From NCBI GenBank assembly GCA_021812105.1, contig JAKAOQ010000014.1, forward strand, positions 1 to 13,712: DNA of 13,712 bases, read 5' to 3'. Numbering within the stretch: position 1 is the first letter of the stretch; the number at the start of each line of letters is the position of its first letter. The position numbers and the translations under genes are program-made. This DNA comes from Microcaldota archaeon. GTDB taxonomy: Archaea > Micrarchaeota > Micrarchaeia > Micrarchaeales > Micrarchaeaceae. Below are positions 13,292 to 13,712 of this stretch, piece by piece. The notes below the pieces were generated by a model. The model saw nothing but the letters and a program-made list of their open reading frames with translations, made no database searches and was not told where the DNA came from.

Positions 13292-13712
13292 TTTGGGTAT
13301 CCTAACGGATCGTGGGCCACCGCCCTGAAGGAGAGGACCTTGTGCAGTAAGCCAATCAGAGACTGAGGTGCCGAGGTTGCCAACTGTTGAGGCGATGTCG
13401 CCTAAATATTGTTCGGGTGTAACTCCAGATGAAGAAGCTTGAGTTGTATTTGTATATTGTGCTGGGCTTGATAGCGTTGCTGCCGTTCCTATTCCTACAT
13501 TGGATGACGCAAGCGGAAGCCCTGCAAATTGCGCATTATACTGCCCTGCCGTTCCTAGCGTGGATAGCGCTATCGGCATATTACCTGTTGCGATGGTGTG
13601 TGTGGAGAGTGCGCTCGGCGTCGAAGAAGTCCCGGAGGGCGAAGGCGTAGTCATTGAAGGATTAGCTTGTGCGCCTTGGAGAAGGAAAGGTATATGCATA
13701 TCGTGTTTTAGG
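13265..13712 (-). CDS. Low-complexity Thr/Ser/Ala/Gly-rich protein, C-terminal part (runs off right edge)
   Basis: The minus-strand frame is open from the right edge to the TAG at 13265-13267, so the ATG at 13699 may be internal. The visible 149 residues are rich in Thr, Ser, Ala, Gly and Pro with few charges (SMTTPSPSGTSSTPSALSTH; NVGIGTAATLSSPAQYTNTT). They end in a more structured stretch (PEQYLGDIASTVGNLGTSVS, then DWLTAQ) and a basic tail (RSVRIPKSVHHRERG). Codons here mostly start with a purine, as expected for a real gene. The style recalls viral structural proteins or surface-protein linkers; no family is recognised. It converges on, and overlaps by 27 bases, the end of the regulator gene. 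A 73-codon plus-strand frame at 13429-13650 competes for the same DNA; I favour this strand only slightly. Confidence 0.42.
   Translation of the reverse strand, partial: LKHDMHIPFLLQGAQANPSMTTPSPSGTSSTPSALSTHTIATGNMPIALSTLGTAGQYNAQFAGLPLASSNVGIGTAATLSSPAQYTNTTQASSSGVTPEQYLGDIASTVGNLGTSVSDWLTAQGPLLQGGGPRSVRIPKSVHHRERG
13429..13650 (+). CDS. Alternative: small two-helix membrane protein
   Basis: This 73-residue frame would encode two membrane helices, about 5-25 (ELYLYIVLGLIALLPFLFLH) and 38-58 (TALPFLAWIALSAYYLLRW), and a basic cytosolic tail (RSASKKSRRAKA). It is preceded by a TATA-like cctaaatatt at 13401-13410 and GGGTG at 13415-13419. Such proteins occur in archaeal viruses and small toxin or holin-like genes, but frames opposite Thr/Ser/Ala-rich genes often look hydrophobic by chance. 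It lies fully within the minus-strand frame at 13265-13712; at most one is likely real. Confidence 0.3.
   Translation: MKKLELYLYIVLGLIALLPFLFLHWMTQAEALQIAHYTALPFLAWIALSAYYLLRWCVWRVRSASKKSRRAKA

Noticed and set aside
1..13712. tRNA, rRNA, CRISPR array or insertion sequence
   Set aside because: By eye no T-arm GTTCRANTC with matching acceptor stem, no rRNA core, no regularly spaced repeats and no transposase motifs were seen; a covariance scan would be decisive.

Overview
The window reads as chromosomal DNA of an archaeon, most likely a DPANN-type (Micrarchaeota-like) organism. The archaeal signs are direct: genes start shortly after AT-rich TATA boxes, a T-rich termination tract follows the S-layer gene, and there is a methanogen-type S-layer protein, an archaeal STT3/AglB-type oligosaccharyltransferase, a two-domain protein disulfide oxidoreductase and small archaeal winged-helix proteins. 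The lineage is inference from gene content; no rRNA or tRNA gene is visible to fix it.

Layout, left to right. 1-378: C-terminal end of an MFS-type transporter, cut by the window edge. 518-1612: a membrane-anchored protein of the RMD1/YagE (DUF155) type. 1713-2357: a glutaredoxin-like protein disulfide oxidoreductase (PDO) with CETC and CPYC sites. On the minus strand, 5073 down to 2421 holds a two-gene operon of exported, sequon-rich membrane proteins (691 and 188 aa), which appear to share a paralogous four-cysteine outer domain. 8285 down to 5265 (minus) is a 1006-aa S-layer protein with its own promoter and T-rich terminator. 8677-9237 is an unrecognised soluble protein with a strong Shine-Dalgarno site. 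9419-9862 is a pyruvoyl-dependent S-adenosylmethionine decarboxylase (polyamine synthesis; arginine decarboxylase is the alternative). 9914-12388 is an STT3-type oligosaccharyltransferase with an atypical WPDG catalytic motif. Two small winged-helix-type genes diverge from 12785-12919, which holds a perfect inverted repeat flanked by direct repeats. The right edge (13265-13712) carries overlapping candidates on opposite strands; the minus-strand one is low-complexity and could be the end of a viral or surface protein.

The unifying theme is the cell surface: the S-layer lattice protein, two further exported proteins dense in N-X-S/T sites, the enzyme that would glycosylate them, and a disulfide oxidoreductase near the cysteine-rich exported proteins. 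These are separate transcription units, so the functional link is inferred. No CRISPR array, insertion sequence, tRNA or rRNA was found.
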